This document shows positions 7,355 through 15,267 of a DNA stretch of 56,359 bases, in pieces (the stretch's first letter is position 1; each line of letters starts with the position of its first letter). The DNA comes from Acidaminobacter sp. (GTDB lineage: Bacteria; Bacillota; Clostridia; Peptostreptococcales; Acidaminobacteraceae): positions 1 to 56,359 of the forward strand of contig NZ_JAOTSB010000019.1 of assembly GCF_030247605.1 (NCBI RefSeq), in the 5' to 3' direction. A program made the translations under genes and the position numbers. A model generated the notes under the pieces. It worked only from the letters and a program-made list of their open reading frames with translations, was not told the DNA's origin and did no database searches.

Positions 7355-8557
7355 ATGAGTGAGAGAGGCTTTACACTGGTCAAGATCGGCGAAATCACCT
7401 TAAAAGGACTAAACAGAAAATTCTTCGAAAACCGCCTGATGGACAATCTCAAAGGGGCAGTCAGAGGGATCAGGCACGTGAAGGTCGCCAAGGAATTCGG
7501 CCGCATGTACATGAACTACAATCTGGAGGACGAGTCCGAGGTGCTGGAAAAAGCCCAGCGCGTCTTTGGACTTGTGGCTCTTTGCCCTGGTGTGGAGGTG
7601 GATCCTGACTTTGAGAAAATCGCGGCAGCAGCGGCTGTTCAGGTGAAAGCCCTGAAAGCCGAGACGGGCATGACGCGGTTTAAAGTAGAAGCCAGACGCA
7701 GCGACAAGCGCTTCCCCATGACTTCTCCTGAGATCTGCAAAGCCCTGGGCGGTGTGTTGCTGAGCCAGGTGGAAGGCCTGCAGGTCGACGTTCACGCGCC
7801 CCAGTTTTTGGTCAATGTCGAGATTAGGGACAGAGCCTACATTTATTCGAGAGAAATCCGCTGCCATGGTGGGATGCCCTACGGTACAGCAGGCAAAGCG
7901 GTTCTGCTGCTGTCCGGAGGCATTGACAGCCCAGTGGCCGGCTGGATGATGGCGCGCCGTGGCGTGATGCTTTCCGCAGTCCATTTCCATTCCTATCCGT
8001 TCACCAGTGAGCGGGCCCAGGAGAAGGTCTACGACCTGGCCAGACAGTTGGCGGTTTTCACGGGCAGCATTGAAGTCACCTCCATCAATTTGCTGGAAAT
8101 CCAGCAGGCAATCATGGAAAACTGTCCAGAGGAAGAAATGACGATCCTCTCCAGGCGGTTCATGATGGCTCTGGCAGAGCAAGTCGCCCTGGAGACCGGG
8201 GCACAGGCGCTGATCACCGGCGAGAACATTGGCCAGGTGGCCTCGCAGACGATAGAAGGCCTCACCGTAACGAATGCCCGGGTAAACCTGCCGGTCTTCC
8301 GTCCGCTGATCGCGTACGACAAGAATGACATTGTAGAGGTGGCCAGAACCATAGGCACCTATGAAACCTCCATCCTGCCTTTTGAGGACTGCTGCACGGT
8401 GTTCCTGCCGTCCAAGGTGGTCACGAAGCCCAAGCTGAATCACATTGAAGCCTCAGAGTCGAAGCTGGACGTGGAAGGCCTGATCCAGCGGGCTTTTGAG
8501 GGGAGAGAAATACAGCGTTTTCAGAGGTGGCAGCAGGCCGAACCTAAAAAAGACTAA
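7355..8557 (+). CDS. thiI: tRNA 4-thiouridine synthase ThiI
   Basis: This 400-residue protein activates uridine 8 of tRNA with ATP and adds sulfur. The N-terminal ferredoxin-like and THUMP regions come first (about 1-165). The PP-loop motif LLLSGGIDSPVAGWMMARRG lies at about 179-198, and a cysteine pair at FEDCCTVF (about 343-350). No rhodanese domain follows, as in other Firmicute forms, so sulfur transfer must go directly through the desulfurase and these cysteines. The site AGGAG precedes the ATG, and the gene is two bases behind the desulfurase gene, showing translation as one operon. Confidence 0.95.
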   Translation: MSERGFTLVKIGEITLKGLNRKFFENRLMDNLKGAVRGIRHVKVAKEFGRMYMNYNLEDESEVLEKAQRVFGLVALCPGVEVDPDFEKIAAAAAVQVKALKAETGMTRFKVEARRSDKRFPMTSPEICKALGGVLLSQVEGLQVDVHAPQFLVNVEIRDRAYIYSREIRCHGGMPYGTAGKAVLLLSGGIDSPVAGWMMARRGVMLSAVHFHSYPFTSERAQEKVYDLARQLAVFTGSIEVTSINLLEIQQAIMENCPEEEMTILSRRFMMALAEQVALETGAQALITGENIGQVASQTIEGLTVTNARVNLPVFRPLIAYDKNDIVEVARTIGTYETSILPFEDCCTVFLPSKVVTKPKLNHIEASESKLDVEGLIQRAFEGREIQRFQRWQQAEPKKD

Positions 8558-8578
8558 ATCCGAAAGGAGTCGTTTGTA

Positions 8579-9280
8579 GTGAAGTTTATGGTAGAAGACG
8601 CAGTGTTTGAGAAACTGCCGGAATACGTAGTCGGCGTCGTGGTCGCCCGCGGGATCGATGTCCACCGACACACGCACATGCCTCAGGATGTGCTGCGCTC
8701 CGGCGAAGCGGTGTTTCGCGACCGGCACTGCCACTGTGATTATAAGGCGCATCCGGATTTGGTGCCGTACAGGGAGGCTTTTGAGACCATAGGTATCAAC
8801 CCGAACCGCTTTCCGAGCTCGATTGAAGCCATGGGCAAGCGCGTGCTGAACGGTGCGGCGCTTCCCTTTATTCACCCGGTGATCGATTTGGTCAACGGCA
8901 TCTCCCTGAACTTCGCGGTGCCCATGGGCGCTCACGACCTGGACCAGCTGGGCGGGGACTTCGAGGTGCGCTTCTCCAGGGAGGGAGAGACCTTCGTAGC
9001 CCTGGGCTCAGATCAGGAAGAGGTATTACCCGCTGGAGAGCTCATCTACGGCGATTCCAGCCGCGTCAGAACTCGCCGGTGGATCTGGCGGCAATCCGAG
9101 TGGGGCAAGGTCACACAGGATTCCAGAAATGTGTTGTTTCCGGTGGACGGCTTCAGCGGTCAGAACCTGGATCAGGTTCTCGCTGCCCGGGATCAGCTGG
9201 CAGCAGCGCTGGCGGGAGAGTTTGGGGCGCTTGTGAGCGTGCAACTGATTGATAAAGATCACCGGTACATTCAGGTGTGA
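8579..9280 (+). CDS. B3/4 domain protein (PheT-like fold)
   Basis: This 233-residue protein resembles free-standing B3/4 domains, which in phenylalanyl-tRNA synthetase beta chain help remove wrongly attached amino acids. Visible family signs are YREAFETIGINPNRFPSSIEAM (about 61-82) and the segment NGISLNFAVPMGAHDLDQLGG (about 101-121). The start is GTG, nine bases after AAGGAG; the nearest ATG three codons later is too far. It lies 21 bases behind thiI, so it probably shares the operon. A role in tRNA quality control fits the neighbours but is inference. Confidence 0.83.
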   Translation: MKFMVEDAVFEKLPEYVVGVVVARGIDVHRHTHMPQDVLRSGEAVFRDRHCHCDYKAHPDLVPYREAFETIGINPNRFPSSIEAMGKRVLNGAALPFIHPVIDLVNGISLNFAVPMGAHDLDQLGGDFEVRFSREGETFVALGSDQEEVLPAGELIYGDSSRVRTRRWIWRQSEWGKVTQDSRNVLFPVDGFSGQNLDQVLAARDQLAAALAGEFGALVSVQLIDKDHRYIQV

Positions 9281-9296
9281 TTTCAAAAAACTAAAA

Positions 9297-9345
9297 ATTA
9301 TGCCGATGGTTGTGTTGCCATAACCATCGGCATAATTAATTTTTT
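9297..9345. terminator. Bidirectional terminator made of an inverted GCCGATGGTT pair
   Basis: AATTATGCCGATGGTT (9296-9311) and AACCATCGGCATAATT (9322-9337) form a 16-bp perfect stem with a 10-base loop. T-rich runs lie on both sides. It separates the thiI operon from the convergent penicillin-binding protein gene. The whole stem is two inverted copies of the dispersed motif. Confidence 0.9.
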
Positions 9346-9354
9346 GAGGCATTT

Positions 9355-12300
9355 TTAGTTATTGATCGCGCTGTCGACCTCGTCGATCAGCTCATCCGCA
9401 CTCGGCTGCTGAACGGCTGCCGGGCTGCCTTCTGCATTGGAGCCGGAGTTCGTGGTCGGTTTCGGGCCGAGGAGGGTCTCGATATCCGGCGGATACTGGA
9501 AGTTCATTGGCTCCCGAATCGTGCCATCCGGCAGCTGAATGGAGAGGTCTTCGTTGATGATGGAATCCACCGGAGCGGTAAAGACGGACCCATCCAGGAA
9601 TTTAAGCTGGAATGGCAGGATGACATAGTAGCGGCCGTCGCCCATAGGGGTAATGTGTGCCTGGGCAGGCGGGACATAAGTCGCTTCGCTGTGAATGTCG
9701 CAAGGGGTCGTAGGAAGCTCAAAGGCCGCGTCTCTGACAAAGGCGAGATCTTCCGGGGAAAGCGGGATTGGCCGCTGGACGAGGACTCTGGATTCAACAG
9801 TCTCCACAGGGCAAAATTCGTTGGCGAGCAAGTTGCTTTCCTTGCAGATCTGCGCCTCGACGTGAATATTGTCCACGATGGTAGGCTCTGTACCCGGAAT
9901 GAAAATTTCATTTTTGACCGTGCCGCGCGAGTCGAGGGCTGACAGCTCAGATGGGAGCATCCCGGACTTGGTATCTACCGCGAGGGTAATCAGGCCGTCG
10001 ACTGCTTTGAAATCCCGGTTGTCATAGCCTTCATGGACGGTGGTCATGACGTGATTCCAGAACTGGGCGGCGACTTTTGAGCCTTGGTCCAGCGGCATGT
10101 TGACGTCGTTGCCGAACCAGACGCTGGCAGTGTAGTACGGGGTGAATCCGACAAACCATGCGTCGATCTGATTCGAGGTCGTACCGGTTTTGCCGGCGAC
10201 AGGAATGCCGGTGTTGCCGTTTCGAATCGCGGCGACTTTGGCAAGGCCGTTGGTGACCGTTGTGCGAAGGATGTCCTGCATGATGTAGGCGGCCTTTTCA
10301 TCCGCGACGCGGGTGAGATGCGGCTCGTTTTCCAGGATGACATTGCCGCGGTTGTCGATGACCTTCGTAAACGTCGTCGTCTTATTCAGAACGCCGCCGT
10401 TGGCGATGGACCCGTAAGCCTGCGCCATTTCAAGAGGGGAAATACCCATGGACATACCGCCCAGGGACATTGCGGCGAGGTTCATGTCATTATAAGCTCC
10501 GGATTCCACCACGCTGGTGATGCCCATCTTTTTCAGGTAATCCACAGAGGTCTGAAGCCCCACTGCCTGCGCGACTTTGGCCGCGTTGACGTTGATGGAC
10601 CATTCGACGGATTCGCGAATCGTCTGAAGACCCCAATACTTGGTCGAGCCTTCATACCAGTTCAGCGGCCAGCGGTCCGTGCCACCCTTGAGATAGACCG
10701 GGGCATCATCCACAATGCTGGCTGCGGTGAACTTCTTCGTATCGATAGCCGGGAGATACACCGCCAGCGGCTTGATGGAGGAACCGGGCTGACGCGGATT
10801 GACTGCGCGGTTGTAGATTTTCTGGCCGGTGATGTTGCGGCCGCCCACAACTGCCTTAAGCTGGCCGGTGTGGTAATCTATGATGACCGTTGAGGATTGA
10901 GGCTGGACAATGCCCTGATCGCTGAAGCCAAAATGGTCTTTGGCAACCAGAAGCGCGTTGTTGTCGCCAGGAATGAAAAACTCTGGATTCTTGGTCAGAA
11001 AGTCCTTGCTGATGACCAGGTTGCCTTGTTCGTCCAGGGTCTTAACCTCATGGGGAATGGCTACTTCCCGGCCGGAGTAGGTTTTGAAGTTCGAGATGTT
11101 TTTCACGCCGCTCGGGCTGGAACTGAGCTCGCTGGCCTTGAAGACGTTCTTGATGACCATTTGGACGGAGACGAGCTTGCCGTCCTGACGGTTGGCGTAG
11201 AGATTGAAGCGTCGGTCCTTGAAGATGACCAGGTTGCCCCAGTCGTCGTATTTGTAGTCGCCATCCGGGATCACCAGCTGTCCGGCGTCGTTGACGAGAT
11301 TCTCGTACTTATAAAGAAGAATGCGGCCATCCGGTGTAATGACGTTGCCGCCCGGATTGAAGCGGACGACGACCTTTGGCATGCTGTCGTAGTACTTGTC
11401 ATAAGTCGCCTCCAGCTTTTTTTGCAGCTCGAGGTCGATGGTGGTGTGGATCTGCAGACCCTTGGTGAAGAGCATGCTGGTGGCTTCTTCTTTGGTATAG
11501 CCATACTGCGTCATGAGACCGTCCAGGACGTCGTCGCGAACCATATCCGCGAAGTAGGAGCTGATGTCATCATTGCTCTGTTTGCTGGGCTTGATGCGTT
11601 CGAAGAGGTCGACGTCCTTGATGCTGTCGTACTCTTCCTGGGAGATCACGCCATTTTCGTGCATGAGCTTGGTGACGGTCTTGTAGCGTTTTTCTGCGGT
11701 GTCATTGTAAACCAGGGTGTACTGGCTGTCCGAATCGTCAATGATCCGGCTGCCGTCAGAGATATCCGCTTTTTCGAGCCGCAGCATTGGCGTATAGTTG
11801 GCCGGGCTGGAAGGGATACCGGCCAGGATGGCCGACTCGACTAGGTCGAGCTCGCTGGCGTCTTTGCTGAAATAGGATTTGGCTGCGGCTTGAACGCCGT
11901 TAGCGCCTGCACCGAGCCAGATGGTGTTCAGGTAGGCTTCGATAATCTGTTCTTTGTTGAGCAGTTTTTCGAGCTCCAAGGTATAATAAGCTTCTTTGAT
12001 TTTACGATCTAGGGTGCGCGCGGATTTGCTCTCCACTAAGTAAAGGTTTCTGGCGAGCTGCTGGGTGATGGTGCTGGTGCCCTGAATCCGGACGCCCTTA
12101 GTGACACTGTTGACGACAGAGCCGACCAGTCGCACGTAGTTGAATCCGTTGTGCTCGAAGAAGGTTTTGTCTTCAACGGCAACGAAGGCGTTGATCAGGT
12201 TGGGACTCATGTCCTCATATTTGATGATGGTTCTGAGGCCGTCGTTCTGAAGGGTTTCCATCAGCTCCCCGTTGGAGTCCAGGATGACAGAGTTCTCTCC

Positions 12301-12591
12301 GAGTAGCTCATTGATTTTTGAGGGATCAATGGGTGGCAGGTCAGAAACGACATTTTTAGCATAGGCATAGGCAATGCCTGCGCCAATCATGCCCAGGATG
12401 ACGAATAAGATCATGAGATTGAAGATGGCTTTCCAGATGCGTTTGCGTAATGGCTTTTTTGGTTTCTTTTTACTTCCTGATGACCGTCTGGTCGATCCGT
12501 TATTTGACGCACCCTCGCCATTTCTGCCTTCCGTCCTGTGTGGATTGGCTGGACGTGCTGAGCCGGTAGGTCTTGTAGGTTTTTTGTCCAT
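9355..12591 (-). CDS. Class A penicillin-binding protein (transglycosylase/transpeptidase)
   Basis: This 1078-residue enzyme polymerises and cross-links peptidoglycan on the outer face of the membrane. A basic N-terminal tail is followed by one membrane anchor (IFNLMILFVILGMIGAGIAYAY, about residues 49-70). The GT51 domain shows EDKTFFEHNG and GTSTITQQLARN. The transpeptidase domain has SxxK in PGSSIKP, SxN in SINVN and KTG in AGKTGTTSNQ. About 150 extra residues between the two domains carry short hydrophilic repeats, and a C-terminal extension follows. The start at 12591 has AAGGAGG six bases upstream; a longer frame exists but lacks a ribosome site. An extended -10 (TGGTATAAT) lies just upstream. 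Confidence 0.94.
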   Translation of the reverse strand: MDKKPTRPTGSARPANPHRTEGRNGEGASNNGSTRRSSGSKKKPKKPLRKRIWKAIFNLMILFVILGMIGAGIAYAYAKNVVSDLPPIDPSKINELLGENSVILDSNGELMETLQNDGLRTIIKYEDMSPNLINAFVAVEDKTFFEHNGFNYVRLVGSVVNSVTKGVRIQGTSTITQQLARNLYLVESKSARTLDRKIKEAYYTLELEKLLNKEQIIEAYLNTIWLGAGANGVQAAAKSYFSKDASELDLVESAILAGIPSSPANYTPMLRLEKADISDGSRIIDDSDSQYTLVYNDTAEKRYKTVTKLMHENGVISQEEYDSIKDVDLFERIKPSKQSNDDISSYFADMVRDDVLDGLMTQYGYTKEEATSMLFTKGLQIHTTIDLELQKKLEATYDKYYDSMPKVVVRFNPGGNVITPDGRILLYKYENLVNDAGQLVIPDGDYKYDDWGNLVIFKDRRFNLYANRQDGKLVSVQMVIKNVFKASELSSSPSGVKNISNFKTYSGREVAIPHEVKTLDEQGNLVISKDFLTKNPEFFIPGDNNALLVAKDHFGFSDQGIVQPQSSTVIIDYHTGQLKAVVGGRNITGQKIYNRAVNPRQPGSSIKPLAVYLPAIDTKKFTAASIVDDAPVYLKGGTDRWPLNWYEGSTKYWGLQTIRESVEWSINVNAAKVAQAVGLQTSVDYLKKMGITSVVESGAYNDMNLAAMSLGGMSMGISPLEMAQAYGSIANGGVLNKTTTFTKVIDNRGNVILENEPHLTRVADEKAAYIMQDILRTTVTNGLAKVAAIRNGNTGIPVAGKTGTTSNQIDAWFVGFTPYYTASVWFGNDVNMPLDQGSKVAAQFWNHVMTTVHEGYDNRDFKAVDGLITLAVDTKSGMLPSELSALDSRGTVKNEIFIPGTEPTIVDNIHVEAQICKESNLLANEFCPVETVESRVLVQRPIPLSPEDLAFVRDAAFELPTTPCDIHSEATYVPPAQAHITPMGDGRYYVILPFQLKFLDGSVFTAPVDSIINEDLSIQLPDGTIREPMNFQYPPDIETLLGPKPTTNSGSNAEGSPAAVQQPSADELIDEVDSAINN

Positions 12592-12618
12592 GTAAATCCT
12601 CCTTATAATTTCAGCGTA

Positions 12619-12627
12619 ATTATACCA
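12619..12627 (-). promoter_or_regulatory. Extended -10 promoter of the penicillin-binding protein gene
   Basis: On the minus strand the string TGGTATAAT ends at 12619, an extended -10 box. No clear -35 is seen. It lies about 30 bases before the ATG. Confidence 0.55.
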
Positions 12628-12692
12628 TATAATGGTCTGAGGCGGCATTAAAGTCACTGAAATTTAATGGAATTGTGGGTGGGGGGAGGTGG

Positions 12693-12966
12693 GTGACAGA
12701 CACTGAGTTGAGTTGGGTGTCAGACACTCGGTTGAGTTGAGTGTCAGACACTGAGTTGAGTTGGGTGTCAGACACTCGGTTGAGTTGGGTGTCAGACACT
12801 CGGTTGAGTTGAGTGTCAGACACTCGGTTGAGTTGAGTGTCAGACACTCGGTTGAGTTGGGTGTCAGACACTCGGTTGAGTTGGGTGTCAGACACTCGGT
12901 TGAGTTGGGTGTCAGACACTCAGTTGAGTTGAGTGTCTGACACTCAGTTGAATTTGGTGCCAGAGC
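12693..12966. repeat. 24-bp tandem repeat array A2 (eleven units)
   Basis: Palindromes GTGTCwGACAC (first one GTGACAGACAC) begin at 12693 and then every 24 bases to 12933, with a degenerate unit GTGCCAGAGC at 12957. The linkers are of the type TGAGTTGAGTTGG or TCGGTTGAGTTGG. The array occupies the gap between the penicillin-binding protein promoter and the EcsC terminator. It contains no stops in two minus-strand frames, which creates false proteins of eight-residue repeats. Confidence 0.93.
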
Positions 12967-12981
12967 TTGCCTAATCAAACC

Positions 12982-13020
12982 ACAAAAAAAGGCGTGATCC
13001 CCAATTAAGGAATCACGCCA
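12982..13020 (-). terminator. Terminator of the EcsC-family gene
   Basis: GGCGTGATCC and GGAATCACGCC pair with a one-base bulge. On the minus strand the hairpin is followed by seven T. It ends the gene at 13026. Confidence 0.85.
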
Positions 13021-13025
13021 TTCTT

Positions 13026-13820
13026 CTATTCGTTAATCTTTGCCAACAAATATCTCTTCTTATATTTCAACCGAGCAAAATTGGAAACCTTACGCGTTAC
13101 AGCATAATTCACCGCACCGCCCACAACACCCACCACCGGAAGACCTTGAACAAATTTCGCCGTCAACAAGGCTTGTGACAGGACTGCGGCCGTTTCTTTA
13201 ATCTGATCCTCCAAATTCATCCCGAGCGATATGCCGTTTTGCTGCCGCTTTTCAAAAAGCAGAATCTTATGGTTAAAGCTTCGCCGCTCCTCATTTTCTG
13301 TCAACGCCGCGCAAATCAGCAAAAGGGCATATATTCTTTCCTCATAAAGATCCGTATCCACACCATAACTCAAGCCGGTTTCATGCAGCGTTCGCATCAG
13401 CATCCCAATAAACAGCGGGATATCAGGCAGCCCTATGCCCAGCAGTCCCAGCGCCCCACCCTCAACCGCAGTGATCAGCGTATTGGCCGAGCCTGCATTC
13501 TTAGCCCGACGGTGCACCTTATTCAAATTTCTATGCGTTGGCGCGTCCATAAAAATTTCATCCCGCGCTTCATGCTGCAACAAAATCTTTTCCTTATTAT
13601 AGGTTTTGTCAATCACCGGCGCCCCTTTTTCAAAAACCAATTTAAAACCTTTGTAAAAAGCGGTTTCCAGCGTAGATTTCAACTTGTCAGGGATGGCGGC
13701 ATCCAGCTTTTCTCTGGCCGGCCGCGTCCTATAACTGATCCAGGATTCGCGCTGATCTTTCATGAGCCGCCGCTCCTGCCTTGAGACGCGCTTCAGTTGT
13801 TTGTCTATAAATTTCTCCAT
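13026..13820 (-). CDS. EcsC family protein
   Basis: This 264-residue protein belongs to the EcsC family, named after the third gene of the Bacillus ecs ABC exporter locus. The signature GLPDIPLFIGMLMRTLHETGLSYG is clear at about residues 129-152, with a glycine-rich amphipathic segment before it (VEGGALGLLGIG). The C-terminus has another small-residue segment (GLPVVGVVGGAVNYAVTR). The family's molecular role is not established; association with membranes is likely. AAGGAGT lies seven bases before the ATG. The gene is monocistronic with its own terminator. No ecsA/ecsB homologues adjoin it. Confidence 0.85.
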   Translation of the reverse strand: MEKFIDKQLKRVSRQERRLMKDQRESWISYRTRPAREKLDAAIPDKLKSTLETAFYKGFKLVFEKGAPVIDKTYNKEKILLQHEARDEIFMDAPTHRNLNKVHRRAKNAGSANTLITAVEGGALGLLGIGLPDIPLFIGMLMRTLHETGLSYGVDTDLYEERIYALLLICAALTENEERRSFNHKILLFEKRQQNGISLGMNLEDQIKETAAVLSQALLTAKFVQGLPVVGVVGGAVNYAVTRKVSNFARLKYKKRYLLAKINE

Positions 13821-14116
13821 GACCAGGACTCCTTGTGTGAGTGATTTTGCATGATTTGGTGATAATTGCAGTGCTTATTTACATCTTAAAGATACCACGA
13901 TTCCTCAAGATCATGCACTTAACAAAGAAATACTTAAGGGATAGTTAAGCCGATGGTCATTGAATCAGCCAAGAATAAGTCATTTACACCTGTAATCGTT
14001 AGTGACTTAGAGAAGATTTGATGAAATATGTAAAAAAATGACAAGAATATTTGCATTGATTTACAAAAGATGGAATGATAATATGAATTAAATATGTAAA
14101 ATAATGTAAAAAATAA
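13821..14116. other. AT-rich intergenic region with one GCCGATGGTC motif
   Basis: No gene is visible. One exact motif lies at 13949-13958. The rest is strongly AT-rich with several ATATGTAAAA-like strings before the transposase start, which probably hold its promoter; no clear -35/-10 pair can be named. Confidence 0.5.
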
Positions 14117-15115
14117 ATGGGAGTGATCAATATTACCAGGAGTCATCGCCGGATACAGCCGGGAGTTCCTTACCACGTCATCAGTCGAGTTAATAACCAA
14201 GAGTTTTTGCTCGAAAACGACCACTGTAAAGATAAATACCTCACCCTATTGAAGCAAGCGAAACAGAGGTACGACTTCAATCTCTTTGCCTATTGCATTA
14301 TGGACAATCATGTCCACCTGATCATGAGGATGAACGCCAATTCCCTTTCGAGCGTCATTCAATGGCTAAACCAAAAGTTTGCCTTTGACGTCAATAAGAG
14401 AATGGGGCGAAATGGGCATTTGTTTGGGGATCGATTCAAGGCGTATCCAATTTTAGGCGATGAAAAAGTTCGAGAAACCATCAAATACATCCACAGAAAC
14501 CCTCTCGCAGCCAACATGGTTGAAACGCTGATTTATCCTTGGAGCAGTCACCACATATATATAGGCCGGCCTGAAAAAGCCTGGTTTGAGGCGAGTGAGG
14601 GTCTTGAATTATTCAAAGACGGCACTTCAAATGCAAAGAATAACTACCTCAATTTCGTAAACAAAATGGGGGACGTTGAACGACTTGTCGCGCAAAAAAT
14701 TCTAAGTGAACGGGATGTCAACCGCATAGAGGATATCCAGCTCCCTGGAGACCACGAGTACATTCTGTCACGCCCTCAATGCGAGACGCGTGTCAACATC
14801 CAAGGCCACCTTGACCTTGTATTTGGCCGATTGTGTCTCATGAACAAACTCGACTATCCAACGATTCGCGACCAAGTCAGAGATAATATAACGAAGAAGA
14901 CGACCTTCCAACGCTTCAAGAAAGTCGGACTCGCGCTTTCAAAGATTAGCCAGGAACTTCAAATTGCGACCCCGGATGAAGTGAATTCTTACCTGAAACT
15001 TCCGCCAGATTTCTTGAACAGCGAAACAGCAAAGGATGCCATTAAAATCGACTTTGAAGTCCAAGGCCTCATTGAAGTTTACCGACAAACCTTCCCTCAG
15101 CGCACTGAAAGCTGA
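14117..15115 (+). CDS. REP-associated tyrosine transposase (RAYT, Y1/HUH family)
   Basis: This 332-residue protein is a single-strand DNA transposase-like nuclease of the IS200/IS605 superfamily. The HUH motif is MDNHVHLIM (about 62-70). The N-terminal GVPYHVISRVNNQEFLL and the stretch IKYIHRNPLAANMVETLIYPWSSHH (about 126-150) are hallmarks of the RAYT group. RAYTs are single-copy domesticated relatives linked with hairpin repeats, and this window is full of such repeats. No good ribosome site precedes the ATG; GGGAG lies inside the first codons, so the true start may be slightly downstream. The 3' flank has an inverted GGGGACGGGGC/GCCCTGTCCCC pair. Confidence 0.9.
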   Translation: MGVINITRSHRRIQPGVPYHVISRVNNQEFLLENDHCKDKYLTLLKQAKQRYDFNLFAYCIMDNHVHLIMRMNANSLSSVIQWLNQKFAFDVNKRMGRNGHLFGDRFKAYPILGDEKVRETIKYIHRNPLAANMVETLIYPWSSHHIYIGRPEKAWFEASEGLELFKDGTSNAKNNYLNFVNKMGDVERLVAQKILSERDVNRIEDIQLPGDHEYILSRPQCETRVNIQGHLDLVFGRLCLMNKLDYPTIRDQVRDNITKKTTFQRFKKVGLALSKISQELQIATPDEVNSYLKLPPDFLNSETAKDAIKIDFEVQGLIEVYRQTFPQRTES

Positions 15116-15136
15116 GGGAAGACTTTCAAGACGTAC

Positions 15137-15227
15137 GGGGACGGGGCTTGTATTGCAGAATTATTACCGAACCTGACCCCGAGTGTAACTCCGAACCTGA
15201 CCCCAACTTAACCAACGCCCTGTCCCC
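15137..15227. repeat. Inverted pair and ACCTGACCCC repeats behind the RAYT gene
   Basis: GGGGACGGGGC (15137-15147) faces GCCCTGTCCCC (15217-15227), ten of eleven positions matching in inverted orientation. Between them CCGAACCTGACCCC occurs twice, at about 15168-15181 and 15192-15205. These resemble the degenerate units that flank the 24-bp arrays. The block adjoins the end of the transposase gene and may mark the mobile unit's border. Confidence 0.65.
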
Positions 15228-15267
15228 AACCGAGCTGGCGTGATATAATGGTGTCGGAGGTGGTTTT

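Noticed and set aside
12693..12966. CRISPR array
   Set aside because: The period is regular, but both the 11-bp core and the 13-bp linker are conserved. There are no unique spacers, the 24-bp period is too short, and no cas gene is near.
12620..12978. Minus-strand open frames of repeated SVSDTQLNR-type octapeptides, also at 5913, 17100, 31450 and 40108
   Set aside because: They come from the stop-free 24-bp repeats. They lack ribosome sites and domain context.
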